Source: Xanthobacter autotrophicus | Lineage (GTDB): Bacteria; Pseudomonadota; Alphaproteobacteria; Rhizobiales; Xanthobacteraceae | Direction of reading: 5' to 3' | Assembly (NCBI RefSeq): GCF_005871085.1 | Contig: NZ_VAUP01000014.1 | Span: 1 to 39,428 of the forward strand | Length of the DNA stretch: 39,428 nt | Part shown: positions 7,876-16,083 of the stretch, in pieces | Layout: each line of letters opens with the position of its first letter | Position numbering within the stretch: position 1 is the first letter of the stretch | Translations under genes and position numbers: made by a program | The notes under the pieces: model-generated | Databases searched by the model: none | Told to the model about the DNA's origin: nothing | What the model saw: the letters and a program-made list of their open reading frames with translations, nothing else

Positions 7876-9761
7876 CACGCGACCTCCTCGGCCTGGGCTT
7901 CGGGAACCGGAGCCGCGAAGCGCGCCCCGAGCCGGCAGGGCGGGCGCGTGCCCTCCCCCGCGAGATCGCCGCGAACGGCCCCGCGCACCACCGGCGCGCC
8001 GCGCTCCCAGCGCGCGGCCCCTTCTGCGCCCGCCAGGACATCGAGAAGACTCGCGCTGTCGAGACGCTGTTGGGTATGGGTGGTGTCGCCGGCCCGCATG
8101 GCGTTGCGCCGGCGCAGCTCGAAGGGGTCGAGGCCCAGCCGCTCGGCCGCCATGTCGAGCATGCTTTCGGTGGCGAACTGGGTCTGGAGCGAGCCGAAGG
8201 AGCGGAAGGCTCCGGACGGAGTGTTGTTGGTATAGACCCCGTAGGTGTCGATCTTCACATTGGGGATCGCATAAGGCCCCCCGGCGAGGATCGCGCCCTT
8301 CCGGATGACCCCTTCAGTGGACATGCCGTAGGCTCCACCGTCATAGACCGCTCGGATCTCGCTTGCCGTGATCCGGCCGTCCCGGGCCAGACCCATGCGG
8401 TAGGAGATGCGCGCCGAGTGTCGCTTCGCCGTGGTGGAAACCGATTCCTCCCGGGTGAAGACGAGGCGCACCGGCTGTCCGGTCTTCATGGCGAGCAACG
8501 CCAGCATGCCCTGGTAGATCATGTCCTCCTTGCCGCCGAAGCCGCCCCCGACCGGACTCATGATCATGCGCACCTTGTTGATGGGCAGGGCCAGGATGTC
8601 GGAAAGCATGTGGCGGTGATGGGTGATGTTCTGGCTGGGCGAATGCACCGTCACCACGCCGTCGGGATCCACGTAAGCGAGGCCTGCCTCGGGCTCGAGA
8701 TAGGCATGCTCCACCTGCTGGGTCTCGAAGCACTCCTCGATGATCACGTCCGCCGCGGCGAAGCCCGCCTCGACGTCGCCCTTGCGGATGGGGATGTGCT
8801 TCACCAGGTTGTCCGCAGCATAGTCGTGCAGCACCGGCGCGCCCGGCATCAGCGCCGCATCCGGATCGAACACCCCGGGCAGGATCTCATACGCCACCTT
8901 GATCTTCGCGAGCGCCCGTGTGGCGGTGACGAGGTCTTCGGCCGCCACGGCGGCAATGGCCTCGCCCACGTAGCGCACCTTGCCTCGCGCCATCACCGGC
9001 TGGTCGCGCACGAACACGCCGAAGCCGTCCTTGCCCGGCACGTCGGCGGCGGTGACGATGGCCGCCACCCCGTCCATGGCCTCGGCCTCCGACGTGTCTA
9101 GGCTGCGGATCACGGCGTGGGCATGAGGCGAACGCAGCACCTTCACATGCAGCATGCCGGGCAGCGTCATGTCGCCAGCATAGCGCAAGGCGCCCGTGAC
9201 CTTGGACGGCGCGTCGAGACGGCGCACGCTGGTGCCGATGAAGCTGCCGTCCTTCAGTTCCTCCTCATCGAGGGCCGACGCGGGCCGTACGCCGCACAGC
9301 ACGTCGCGGGCCAGCGCCACCGCATCGAAGATCTTCTGGTAGCCGGTGCACCGGCAGATGTTGCCTCCGAGGCGTTCCTTGATCTCCTCGTCGCCGAGCC
9401 GCGGATTGCTGCGCAGGGCTGCGGTCGCAGCCATCACCATGCCCGGGATGCAGTAACCGCACTGGCTCGCGCCAGCTTTGTGAAAGGCCCGCTGCACCAC
9501 GGACAGGGCCCCGCGTGGGCCCAGGCTCTCCACCGTCTCCACGTCGGCGCCGTCCACCTTGGCCGCCGGCACGAGGCAGGACTTCAGGAGTACCCCGTCC
9601 ACGAACACCGAGCAGGTGCCGCACTCGCCGGCGCCGCAGCCTTCCTTGCTGCCGGTGAGGTGAAGATCCTCCCTCAACAGATCGAGCAGGCGCAGGTGCG
9701 GCGGCACGGTGCGATGGAGGGTCCGGCCGTTCACCGTGACGGAAAGGGAAAGGTCAGGCAT
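7875..9761 (-). CDS. [2Fe-2S] domain fused to N-terminal half of a molybdenum hydroxylase
   Basis: A 628-residue fusion. Residues 1-150 form the two-cluster iron-sulphur domain: plant-type ligands C42, C47, C50, C62 and helical-domain ligands C101, C104, C136, C138 (CGYC...CRC). From about residue 170 it becomes the xanthine dehydrogenase-family Mo subunit (GTSVRRLDAPSKVTGALRYA..), with the GGGFGGKED molybdopterin motif. It stops before the second Mo-binding domain, which the next gene encodes. The ATG at 9761 overlaps the stop of the FAD-subunit gene by 8 nt. The last about 45 residues (after LLDVLAGAE) look unrelated to homologues and partly encode the ribosome site of the next gene. The enzyme would hydroxylate an N-heterocycle or oxidise an aldehyde in the cytoplasm; no signal peptide is visible. 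Confidence 0.9.
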   Translation of the reverse strand: MPDLSLSVTVNGRTLHRTVPPHLRLLDLLREDLHLTGSKEGCGAGECGTCSVFVDGVLLKSCLVPAAKVDGADVETVESLGPRGALSVVQRAFHKAGASQCGYCIPGMVMAATAALRSNPRLGDEEIKERLGGNICRCTGYQKIFDAVALARDVLCGVRPASALDEEELKDGSFIGTSVRRLDAPSKVTGALRYAGDMTLPGMLHVKVLRSPHAHAVIRSLDTSEAEAMDGVAAIVTAADVPGKDGFGVFVRDQPVMARGKVRYVGEAIAAVAAEDLVTATRALAKIKVAYEILPGVFDPDAALMPGAPVLHDYAADNLVKHIPIRKGDVEAGFAAADVIIEECFETQQVEHAYLEPEAGLAYVDPDGVVTVHSPSQNITHHRHMLSDILALPINKVRMIMSPVGGGFGGKEDMIYQGMLALLAMKTGQPVRLVFTREESVSTTAKRHSARISYRMGLARDGRITASEIRAVYDGGAYGMSTEGVIRKGAILAGGPYAIPNVKIDTYGVYTNNTPSGAFRSFGSLQTQFATESMLDMAAERLGLDPFELRRRNAMRAGDTTHTQQRLDSASLLDVLAGAEGAARWERGAPVVRGAVRGDLAGEGTRPPCRLGARFAAPVPEAQAEEVA

Positions 9762-10674
9762 CGACTGCCTCCAGTGTCTGTTCGAGGACATCCACGTCGG
9801 CGCCCGCCTCGCGCGCCGCGCAGACGAGAGCGCGAGTGAGGAAGCCGCGCAGCACTGCGCGCCGGTAGTCACGTCGTGAGCGGGATTGTACGAGGTCGAG
9901 CTCCAGCTCCGCCGCCTCGGCGATGGTCCCGGCATCGAGGGGAGCGCCGCGCAGCAGCGCCTCGGTATGAGCAAGGCGCACCGCCTTGGGGCCGATGCCG
10001 CCAGCCGCGATGCGCACATCGTCGAAGGCCTTTCGGCCCGCATCGAGGCTCACCGCGACGCTCAGGCACGCCACCGCAATGACGAGGGAGCGCCGATGAC
10101 CCACCTTCTCGAATGCGCCGCCATGGGTCGGCAAGGCGTCGCATTCGAAGCTGGTGATGATCTCGCCGGGCGCGATGGAGGTCCGGCTCGGCCCCTCCAC
10201 CAGCTCGGCCAGGGGCACGCTGCGCCGGCGGACGCCGCCGGTATCGCGCAGGGCCAGTTCCACCTCGGCATTGAGGACGAGGAGCGCCGGCATGCCGTCC
10301 GCGGCGGGCGAGGCATTGGCGACGTTGCCGCCAATGGTGGCGCTGGCGCGAATCTGGTCGCAGGCGAACCAGATGGCGCAATGGCGCATGTTAGGAAGAA
10401 CCGCGCTCAACGCGCGGTCCTCAAGGAAGGCCTGAAAAGGTGTCGCCGCGCCGAGCCGCACGCGGCTCTTGCCGATGACGACGCCGTTCAGGTCGGCGAT
10501 CTTCGAAATGTCGATGAGCGCCTCGATGTGAACGTCGCCCGCGCGCCCCTCCCGCGCCCACGGGAGGATGTCCGTAGCTCCGGCCACCAGGCGGTAGCGG
10601 CCGGCGAACGCCTCCATTGCGTCGAATGCGGCGTCGAGGGTGCGCGCCGTGATATAGTGGTCGCAGGTGAGCAT
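9754..10674 (-). CDS. Molybdenum hydroxylase FAD-binding (CoxM-type) subunit
   Basis: A 306-residue flavoprotein subunit that passes electrons from the Fe-S clusters to NAD+ or another acceptor. The two FAD-binding motifs of the CoxM/XdhB family are present: AGATD near residue 32 and ATIGGNVANASPAAD near residue 113. The C-terminal CO dehydrogenase flavoprotein domain follows (RIAAGGIGPKAVRL). Length fits the family (about 280-330). It begins 10 nt after the alcohol dehydrogenase stop and overlaps the Fe-S/Mo fusion gene by 8 nt, so the three molybdenum-hydroxylase genes are translationally linked. This FAD subunit distinguishes the Region A enzyme from the two cytochrome-linked Mo dehydrogenases further right. 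Confidence 0.93.
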   Translation of the reverse strand: MLTCDHYITARTLDAAFDAMEAFAGRYRLVAGATDILPWAREGRAGDVHIEALIDISKIADLNGVVIGKSRVRLGAATPFQAFLEDRALSAVLPNMRHCAIWFACDQIRASATIGGNVANASPAADGMPALLVLNAEVELALRDTGGVRRRSVPLAELVEGPSRTSIAPGEIITSFECDALPTHGGAFEKVGHRRSLVIAVACLSVAVSLDAGRKAFDDVRIAAGGIGPKAVRLAHTEALLRGAPLDAGTIAEAAELELDLVQSRSRRDYRRAVLRGFLTRALVCAAREAGADVDVLEQTLEAVDA

Positions 10675-10684
10675 GGCCGCGCGC

Positions 10685-11848
10685 CTATTCCGCCGCTGCG
10701 CGGGCGTATTCGGTGTCGGAGACCTTCACCACCACCTTGATGGCATCCTCGATCCGCTCGCGGGCATATTTCAGCGCCGTGGGCAGATCGACCAGCGGGA
10801 AGGTGTGGGTATGGATCTTGGTGGCATCGAAGCGCTTCTGCGCCATGAAAGCCTCGGCGCGGTGGGTGGCGCTCTTGCCTTCGCCGCGAATGCCGAACAG
10901 ATAGATGTTGTTGCGCACCAGATAGGCCACGTCGATCTCGACCGGCTCATGGGGGAAGGCCGCAAGGCAGATGCGCCCGCCGCGGTTCAGCATGCGCGCC
11001 GCCTCGTTGATGGCGTTGGGCGCACCTGAGCACTCGATCACATAATCGATGCCCTTGCCGCCGTTCAGCCCGCGGATCGCTTCCACCGGATCCTCATCCT
11101 TGACGTTGACCACATGGTCGGCGCCAAGCTCGCGGCCCATCTGGAGCCGGTTGTCACGGGTGCCGGTGAGGAAAACCGGGTTCGCGCCCAATGACTTCGC
11201 GACAGCGACCCCGAGAAGCCCGATGGGACCTGGCCCAAGCACCGCGACGCTCTCGCCCGCCACGAGGCCGCCAAGCTCGGTCAGGCCATACATGGCCGTG
11301 CCGGCGGTGACCACCAGCGTCGCCTCCTCGTCGGACATGTCGTCGCCGACGGGGATGATGGTGTTGATATTGTTGATGGCGTATTCCGCGAAGCCGCCGT
11401 CCGTGGTGAAGCCGTTGGCGCGATGGCCCTTGTCGACCTCACCGTAATTGAGGCCATAGTTGTGGCAGGAAGTGTACATGCCCTGTCGGCAGCGCTTGCA
11501 CTGGCCGCAGCCGGCATGGATCTCCACCGTTACCCGCTGGCCGATCTTGTATTCATCGACTCCCGGGCCAAGCGCCACGACCGTTCCCATGTATTCGTGG
11601 CCTGGCGTAAAGTTCTTGTTGAACGGCAATCCGCCCTCGATCTGCGCCGGGGGTCCCCGGTGGATGATCTCGAGGTCGGTGGCGCAGATGGCGACGGCAT
11701 CAATGCGCACCAGCACTTCGGCGCGTTTCGGCGCCGGCACCGGCTTTTCCGTGAGGACGATCTGGTCGGGATCCCCCAGGACCCATGCACGCATGGTCTC
11801 CGGAATGGGATAATCAGGGCTCGTCCTCACACCTTGGGGCGCATACAT
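10685..11848 (-). CDS. Zinc-dependent medium-chain alcohol dehydrogenase
   Basis: A 387-residue MDR-family dehydrogenase. Catalytic-zinc residues are C55 (AICATD) and H84-E85 (GHEYMG). The structural-zinc lobe has four cysteines: C114, C117, C120 and C128. The Rossmann fold has VLGPGPIGLLG. It would oxidise a secondary alcohol or diol to a ketone with NAD(P)+. The family also includes threonine, sorbitol and hydroxycyclohexenyl-CoA dehydrogenases, and I cannot choose among these. The ATG at 11848 is preceded by AGGAGGAAAAGCCC, an excellent ribosome site. It is the first enzyme gene after the IclR regulator (102 nt gap), which places it early in the pathway or makes it the first-translated product. 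Confidence 0.92.
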   Translation of the reverse strand: MYAPQGVRTSPDYPIPETMRAWVLGDPDQIVLTEKPVPAPKRAEVLVRIDAVAICATDLEIIHRGPPAQIEGGLPFNKNFTPGHEYMGTVVALGPGVDEYKIGQRVTVEIHAGCGQCKRCRQGMYTSCHNYGLNYGEVDKGHRANGFTTDGGFAEYAINNINTIIPVGDDMSDEEATLVVTAGTAMYGLTELGGLVAGESVAVLGPGPIGLLGVAVAKSLGANPVFLTGTRDNRLQMGRELGADHVVNVKDEDPVEAIRGLNGGKGIDYVIECSGAPNAINEAARMLNRGGRICLAAFPHEPVEIDVAYLVRNNIYLFGIRGEGKSATHRAEAFMAQKRFDATKIHTHTFPLVDLPTALKYARERIEDAIKVVVKVSDTEYARAAAE

Positions 11849-11950
11849 GGGCTTTTCCTCCTGAAGATGGACACGTTGGTCCGTTTCCGGTCCGCGGTGC
11901 GGCCGGCCAAATGGCAAAGGTGCAGATGGGCGCGCTTGCGGCGCTGAAGT

Positions 11951-12820
11951 TCAGGCCTGCTTGACCGACGAAGCAGGGACGGCCTTCTCGTCCAACGTTC
12001 CGGAGTTGCCGAGCTCCGAGGACAGACTATTGGCCGCATTTACGATTTCGCACCGCATCAGATCCAGGTGCACCGCATCCGCCCGCATGGTCGGCGCCGA
12101 TACCGAGAGCGAGCCGACGACGGTTCCCACGTGGTCCCTGATGGCGGCGCCCACACAGACCACGTGGGGCTGAAACTCCTCGTTGTCGGTCGCATATCCC
12201 TCACGGCGCACGGCGCGCAGGTGCTCAAGCAGGCCTTCGCAGTCCGTGATGGTGTTCGCAGTGAAGCGCGTCATGCCCTTGTGGGCGAGGATGGCGCGGA
12301 TCTGGGGTTCCGGGAGCCAGGCGAGGATGGCCTTGCCGGTCGCGGTGGCATGCACCGCATCGGTCTTGCCCACGGCGCCCGAGTCCACCCGCACGGCATG
12401 CCGTGCATCCTTCTTGGCTATGGTGAAGAGATCTTCGCCCTGCAACACCGCCAGGTGGACAGTCTCGCCGGTGGCAGCATTGATCCGCTCCAGGAACGGT
12501 TCGGCGCGGCGCGGCAGATCCACCTGGCGCAGGCAGGCGGCGCTGAAGGACAGGATGCGGGGTCCGAGCGCATAGCGCCGGCCCGCCGACTTGGTGACGT
12601 AGCCGCGCTGGACCAGTGTCGCGAGCAGGTGGTGGCAGGTCGATGGATTGAGCCCAGCTTCCATGGCGAGGGCATTGAGGCCGGCGACGCCACCGGCGTT
12701 GGCAATAGCTTCCAGCAACGTCAGCGCACGCTCCACCGACTGGATGCCGGCACCGGCCTGCCGGCTTGGAACCGGCTTTACCATCGGCTGCTGATCGGGG
12801 CCGACCTGCATCAGGTCCAT
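11951..12820 (-). CDS. IclR-family transcriptional regulator
   Basis: A 289-residue regulator. A winged helix-turn-helix spans about residues 26-85 (SVERALTLLEAIA...STCHHLLATLVQRGYV). The IclR effector-binding domain follows (ETVHLAVLQGEDLF..., VHATATGKAILAWLPE..., GYATDNEEFQPHVVCVGAAIRD...). Members bind small aromatic or carboxylic effectors and usually control the adjacent catabolic operon. The ATG at 12820 has GGGAGGGATT upstream. The gene is first on the minus-strand operon, 102 nt before the alcohol dehydrogenase, so it may be co-transcribed with and regulate the whole block. A 17-bp palindrome about 85 nt upstream of its start is a candidate binding site. Confidence 0.94.
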   Translation of the reverse strand: MDLMQVGPDQQPMVKPVPSRQAGAGIQSVERALTLLEAIANAGGVAGLNALAMEAGLNPSTCHHLLATLVQRGYVTKSAGRRYALGPRILSFSAACLRQVDLPRRAEPFLERINAATGETVHLAVLQGEDLFTIAKKDARHAVRVDSGAVGKTDAVHATATGKAILAWLPEPQIRAILAHKGMTRFTANTITDCEGLLEHLRAVRREGYATDNEEFQPHVVCVGAAIRDHVGTVVGSLSVSAPTMRADAVHLDLMRCEIVNAANSLSSELGNSGTLDEKAVPASSVKQA

Positions 12821-12851
12821 GGCAATCCCTCCCGTATTTCTTATTAAGTCA

Positions 12852-12879
12852 AAAGTAGCAGCCGAAAAACGCGAGTCAA
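12852..12879 (-). promoter_or_regulatory. Candidate promoter of the IclR-led operon
   Basis: On the minus strand TTGACT (12879-12874, 5 of 6 to the -35 consensus) is followed after 16 nt by TACTTT (12857-12852, a weak -10). It lies in a locally AT-rich stretch, 30 nt upstream of the regulator's start. The only other signal nearby is the palindrome further upstream. Weak evidence; no transcription data. Confidence 0.3.
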
Positions 12880-12903
12880 TTATTTTTCACATTGCAGAGC
12901 ACT

Positions 12904-12920
12904 ATTTCATATAGTGAAAT
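12904..12920. promoter_or_regulatory. 17-bp palindrome, candidate IclR-family operator
   Basis: ATTTCA-TATAG-TGAAAT is a perfect inverted repeat with 6-bp arms. It lies upstream of the candidate -35 of the IclR gene. IclR-family proteins commonly bind short AT-rich palindromes of this size in front of their own gene. Its position, about 65 nt upstream of a plausible transcription start, would suit an activator. Whether this IclR protein binds it is inference. Confidence 0.42.
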
Positions 12921-13783
12921 TTACGGGCGCCAAGACTTCTAAGAATTCTGACAGGATCGTCATTGAATTCATGCTGCACTGGCGTCGTCGGGACCTCTAT
13001 CCCGCCACGTGTTCGCTCTGACGCAGGATCTTGCCTGTTTGCCGGGGTCGCCTTCGGGATCCGGCGCGCAGGTTCCGAGGCGGCAGCGGCCGCCAATGGC
13101 GCGACCGATGCCGATTGGCACCCGTCCGCCCTGAAAGCGGCTGATCGGGCAACAACAGCGTGTTCCACGACGCGCGTTGCACTTTGGTGACACCGGCGAT
13201 GCAACACGCTCTGCCCGGGAAGACGCGACGGCTCCGGGACGAGAAGGCCATCCGGCCACTATGACCCTGCACGAGCGGGGCTTTTTGGACGATGTCCACC
13301 GCATGCCGGCGACCCGCCCGCCCCGTCTAGAATTACTTTAACATATTGCGATTAAATATGATTTTCCATACCGCCAGGTGCTTGCGCGACGGCCTTGGGG
13401 TGCGATGGACGAGAATACGGATCATGTGCGGTTCGACCAGGCGTTCAGTCCGCCTCTCGCCACCAAGCAGGCAAGCAACATTATGCCCCCTGCCCACAGG
13501 AAAGGTTGATGTCATTATTAAAAGCCAGCATGGCGGCTCCCGGATGGCAAACGGCGCGACAACGTCCAACAAGGCTGCCCGCGTTTCCTGAAGATTGACG
13601 TGGGTGACGTCGCTAGCCGAGCCACTGGTCGTCTCGATCCACCTGTCGGACATCCGGCTGAGTTGATGCCGCCCGTTGCTGGAACCGACGTCGGGATTGC
13701 GTGGGCCGCAGCCTCCGAGCAATGGCCCATCCGGACGAGCAGCCCCGGGAACCCAGCCGGGCTTCACCAACGTCGGGGCTCCA
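12921..13783. other. Intergenic stretch without a supported gene
   Basis: About 860 nt between the IclR promoter and the end of the MFS gene. Several open frames of 60-190 codons exist on both strands, but none shows a recognisable domain, a good ribosome site or a protein-like composition; they are rich in Arg, Pro, Ser and Cys as expected for antisense or random GC-rich frames. A short AT-rich patch lies at about 13331-13370. The length and mixed composition would fit decayed DNA between two independent modules, but I recognise no insertion sequence ends or other remnant. Confidence 0.5.
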
Positions 13784-15033
13784 TCACCGGACCGCCTGGG
13801 CTGCCCGACGACGGTCGAGGACGATCGCGGCAAGTTCTGCCAGCGCGGCCAATGCACCGATGGGCCAGACCGCTCCGGTGCCGATGACGGTGGCACCGAT
13901 CGCGGAACCGATGGAAAAGCCGAGGTACATGGTCGAGGTGTTGAGAGCGAGCGCGATGGGGGCCTCCGAGGCCGGACCGGCCGCGATCAGTCGAGCCATC
14001 TGGGCGGGAAACAAGGACCACACGCTGAAGCCCCAGACGGCAATGGCCGCGAGGGCGACGATGAGGGCCCGCCCCGGAGGCAGCAGCGTCGCGACAGCCA
14101 GCATCGCAAATGAGATCGAAAGAGCGATCAGGGACCCCAGCACCACCCGGTCCGATCCGAAACGGTCATTCAGTGTGCCACCGACCGTGACGCCGATCGC
14201 TGCGGCGATGCCCCACATGGAAACCGTCGCGCTGATACCGCCGGGACCGAAGTCCACGACCGCTTTCAGATACGGGGCGATGTAGGGGTAAGCCGTGAAG
14301 GCGCCGATTGCCCAGAATAGACTGACGGCGAGGAGGCGAAGGATCGCAGGGCGCCGCACCACGCTGAGCCGTTGCGACAAGCTCGCCACCGGAACCCCGG
14401 ATCCGGCGTCGGAGCGGATCCCGAGACGGATTCCGACGATCGCGACGAGGCCCATCGCGGCCACGGCCAGAAAGGTGGTTCGCCAGCCGAAGGCATGCCC
14501 CACGATGGCGCCGAGCGGCAGGCCCAGCGCAATAGCGATGGTCATGCCACCGCTGACGATGGCGAGCGCGCGCCCGCGCTTGCCCGCAGGCACGATAGCC
14601 CCGGCCAGCGCATTCGCTCCCGGGATGTAGAGCCCCGAGGCGATCGCCATCATGATGCGAGCGATCATCAGCGTCGCGAACGACGAAGAGTGAGCGGCGA
14701 GCAGGTTGCCGGCGGTGAAGATCGCCATGGCGAGCAGCAGCGTGTCGCGCCGCCGCAGGCTCACGGTCAGGACGGTCGAGATCGGTGAACTCACCGCCAG
14801 GACGAGCGTGAAGACGACGACCAGCGTCGCAGTCGCCGACAGGCTCATCCCGAGATCATCGGCGATGGTCGGGAAAGGGGCGCGATCATGAACCCTTCGG
14901 TTCCGATGGCGAAGGTCCCAAGCGCGAGAAATGCCGGCGACAAAAGAGAGCCCGACCCCACCTGATGCGCCCCCGCCGCAAGTGCTGCATCCGGGGCCAA
15001 AGCCACGGGCGATGCTGACTTTTCCTGGATCAT
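13784..15033 (-). pseudogene. MFS transporter (DHA1/AraJ-like) with a one-base frameshift
   Basis: A sugar-efflux/drug:H+ antiporter-type MFS protein of about 415 residues, read in two frames. The N-terminal part starts at the ATG at 15033 (MIQEKSAS; GGAG 8 nt upstream) and reaches the typical FAIGTEGFMIAPL of transmembrane helix 1. The homologous continuation FPTIADDLGMSLSATATL is in another frame and runs to the stop at 13784 with about eleven further helices. The break falls in GGGAAAGGGG (plus strand 14871-14880); one extra base there restores the frame. All other regions are intact, so this is either a very recent mutation or a sequencing or assembly error in a short repeat. It lies 59 nt downstream of the SDR gene, probably in one transcript. 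Confidence 0.85.
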
Positions 15034-15092
15034 TGAAATTGCTCCGAGCTCCAGAGCCGCCGCCACGTCGCACGCGGCAGCGCTCCTGCGGA

Positions 15093-15851
15093 TCAGACCG
15101 GAATGGGATTGGCGACCAGTTCCAGATTGAAGCCGCGCACCAGTTCGTGCTCGCCGCTGCCGGGATTGTCCCGCAGCGCCCGGATCTCGTCGACGACCAC
15201 CTCTTCCGTGTCGGCGGCCAGACCCGCCATGGTCTTCTCGATGAAGACGCCGAGCGGCATTGCACGCGGATCGCCGCTCTTCTTGACGAGGTCGGTGTCG
15301 ACCCAGGGCGGTGCGATCTCCTGAACCGACACGCTGGTGTCCCGCAGCATGAAGCGCTGTGACAGCGCATAGGAGTGCAGAGCTGCCTTTGCGGCCGAAT
15401 AGACGGCCGCCGTCGCCAGCGGCACGTAGGCGAGGACGGAGGTGTTGTGGATCACCGTCGCGCGCGATTGCTTCTTGAAATGTTCGACCAGCGCCGAGGT
15501 AAGCCGGATTGGCCCGAGCAGATTGGTGTCGACGATCTTTCGGGACACGGCATCATCGATGGTCCCGCCGGCGTCGTCGAACGGCATGATGCCGGCATTG
15601 TTGATCAGGACGTTGAGCGCGGGATAGTCCGCTGTCAGACGGGCGGCCACGCGCCTGATATCGTCGGGATCGGCGATATCAAGTTCAACGCCGTCGATGC
15701 CGGGATTGGCGCCCGAGACGTCGTCGAGCAGCGCCTTGCGCCGGCCGGCGACGATGACCTTATTGCCCAACCTGTGGAAGGCCTCGGCCAGCCCCCGGCC
15801 GATGCCGGACCCTCCGCCCGTAATGAAGATCGTGTTGCCGGTCATCTGCAT
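15093..15851 (-). CDS. Short-chain dehydrogenase/reductase (DltE-like)
   Basis: A 252-residue classical SDR. It has the cofactor motif TGGGSGIG (11-18), NNAG (84-87), and catalytic S138, Y151 and K155 in YSAAK. Composition after the glycine motif (VAGRR) suggests NADPH preference. Three closely spaced starts are possible (GTG 15860, ATG 15851, ATG 15845); I chose 15851 because AGG lies 8 nt before it. The MFS gene follows by 59 nt. Upstream lies one of the three shared 24-bp motifs. Similar SDR + MFS + GlxA-type regulator + AKR sets occur as aldehyde or xenobiotic response modules in rhizobia; the physiological substrate is unknown. Confidence 0.92.
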   Translation of the reverse strand: MQMTGNTIFITGGGSGIGRGLAEAFHRLGNKVIVAGRRKALLDDVSGANPGIDGVELDIADPDDIRRVAARLTADYPALNVLINNAGIMPFDDAGGTIDDAVSRKIVDTNLLGPIRLTSALVEHFKKQSRATVIHNTSVLAYVPLATAAVYSAAKAALHSYALSQRFMLRDTSVSVQEIAPPWVDTDLVKKSGDPRAMPLGVFIEKTMAGLAADTEEVVVDEIRALRDNPGSGEHELVRGFNLELVANPIPV

Positions 15852-15933
15852 GGACGTCACCTGCGGCTCGATTGAGGCCGGTCCGGATCAGCCTGGACCG
15901 CCGATGCCGCCGACTATCGGGCGGCGAAGATGA

Positions 15934-15966
15934 GTCTCAAATGTCATATAAACAGCAATTTGAGAC
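15934..15966. repeat. 9-bp inverted repeat upstream of the SDR gene
   Basis: GTCTCAAAT (15934-15942) and ATTTGAGAC (15958-15966) form a perfect inverted repeat with a 15-bp spacer. It lies between the SDR start and the end of the GlxA-type regulator gene. A site of this geometry suits a dimeric regulator. The right arm is also the first half of the 24-bp motif shared with two other promoters in the module. Confidence 0.6.
15943..15966 (-). promoter_or_regulatory. Shared 24-bp motif, SDR copy
   Basis: Read on the minus strand (toward the SDR) it begins GTCTCAAAT and, 16 positions after the first base, has TATATGAC. The AKR and iron-sulphur gene promoters carry the same layout: GTCYCAAAT, 7 nt, then TMTWTGWC. 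The copy ends about 91 nt before the SDR start. Candidate AraC-type operator, read directly from sequence; binding is inference. Confidence 0.5.
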
Positions 15967-16083
15967 ATCACCTCCGCGGTACCGAAGGCATGCTCCCGCC
16001 ACCCCGCCGTTCAGCGGCGAGCATCAAACGGCCGGTGCGTTTGCGGGACGTCCCGAAGGGAAGATCGGGGCCGGGCGCTGGCT

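Noticed and set aside
7860-7890. Frameshift explanation for the split Mo subunit
   Set aside because: The second gene has its own ATG, a strong ribosome site and TGATG coupling, which fits two genes better than a broken one.
12902-13896. Several 60-190-codon frames in the gap between the IclR and MFS genes
   Set aside because: No domain, no convincing ribosome site, biased composition; I could not match them to a transposase or other family.
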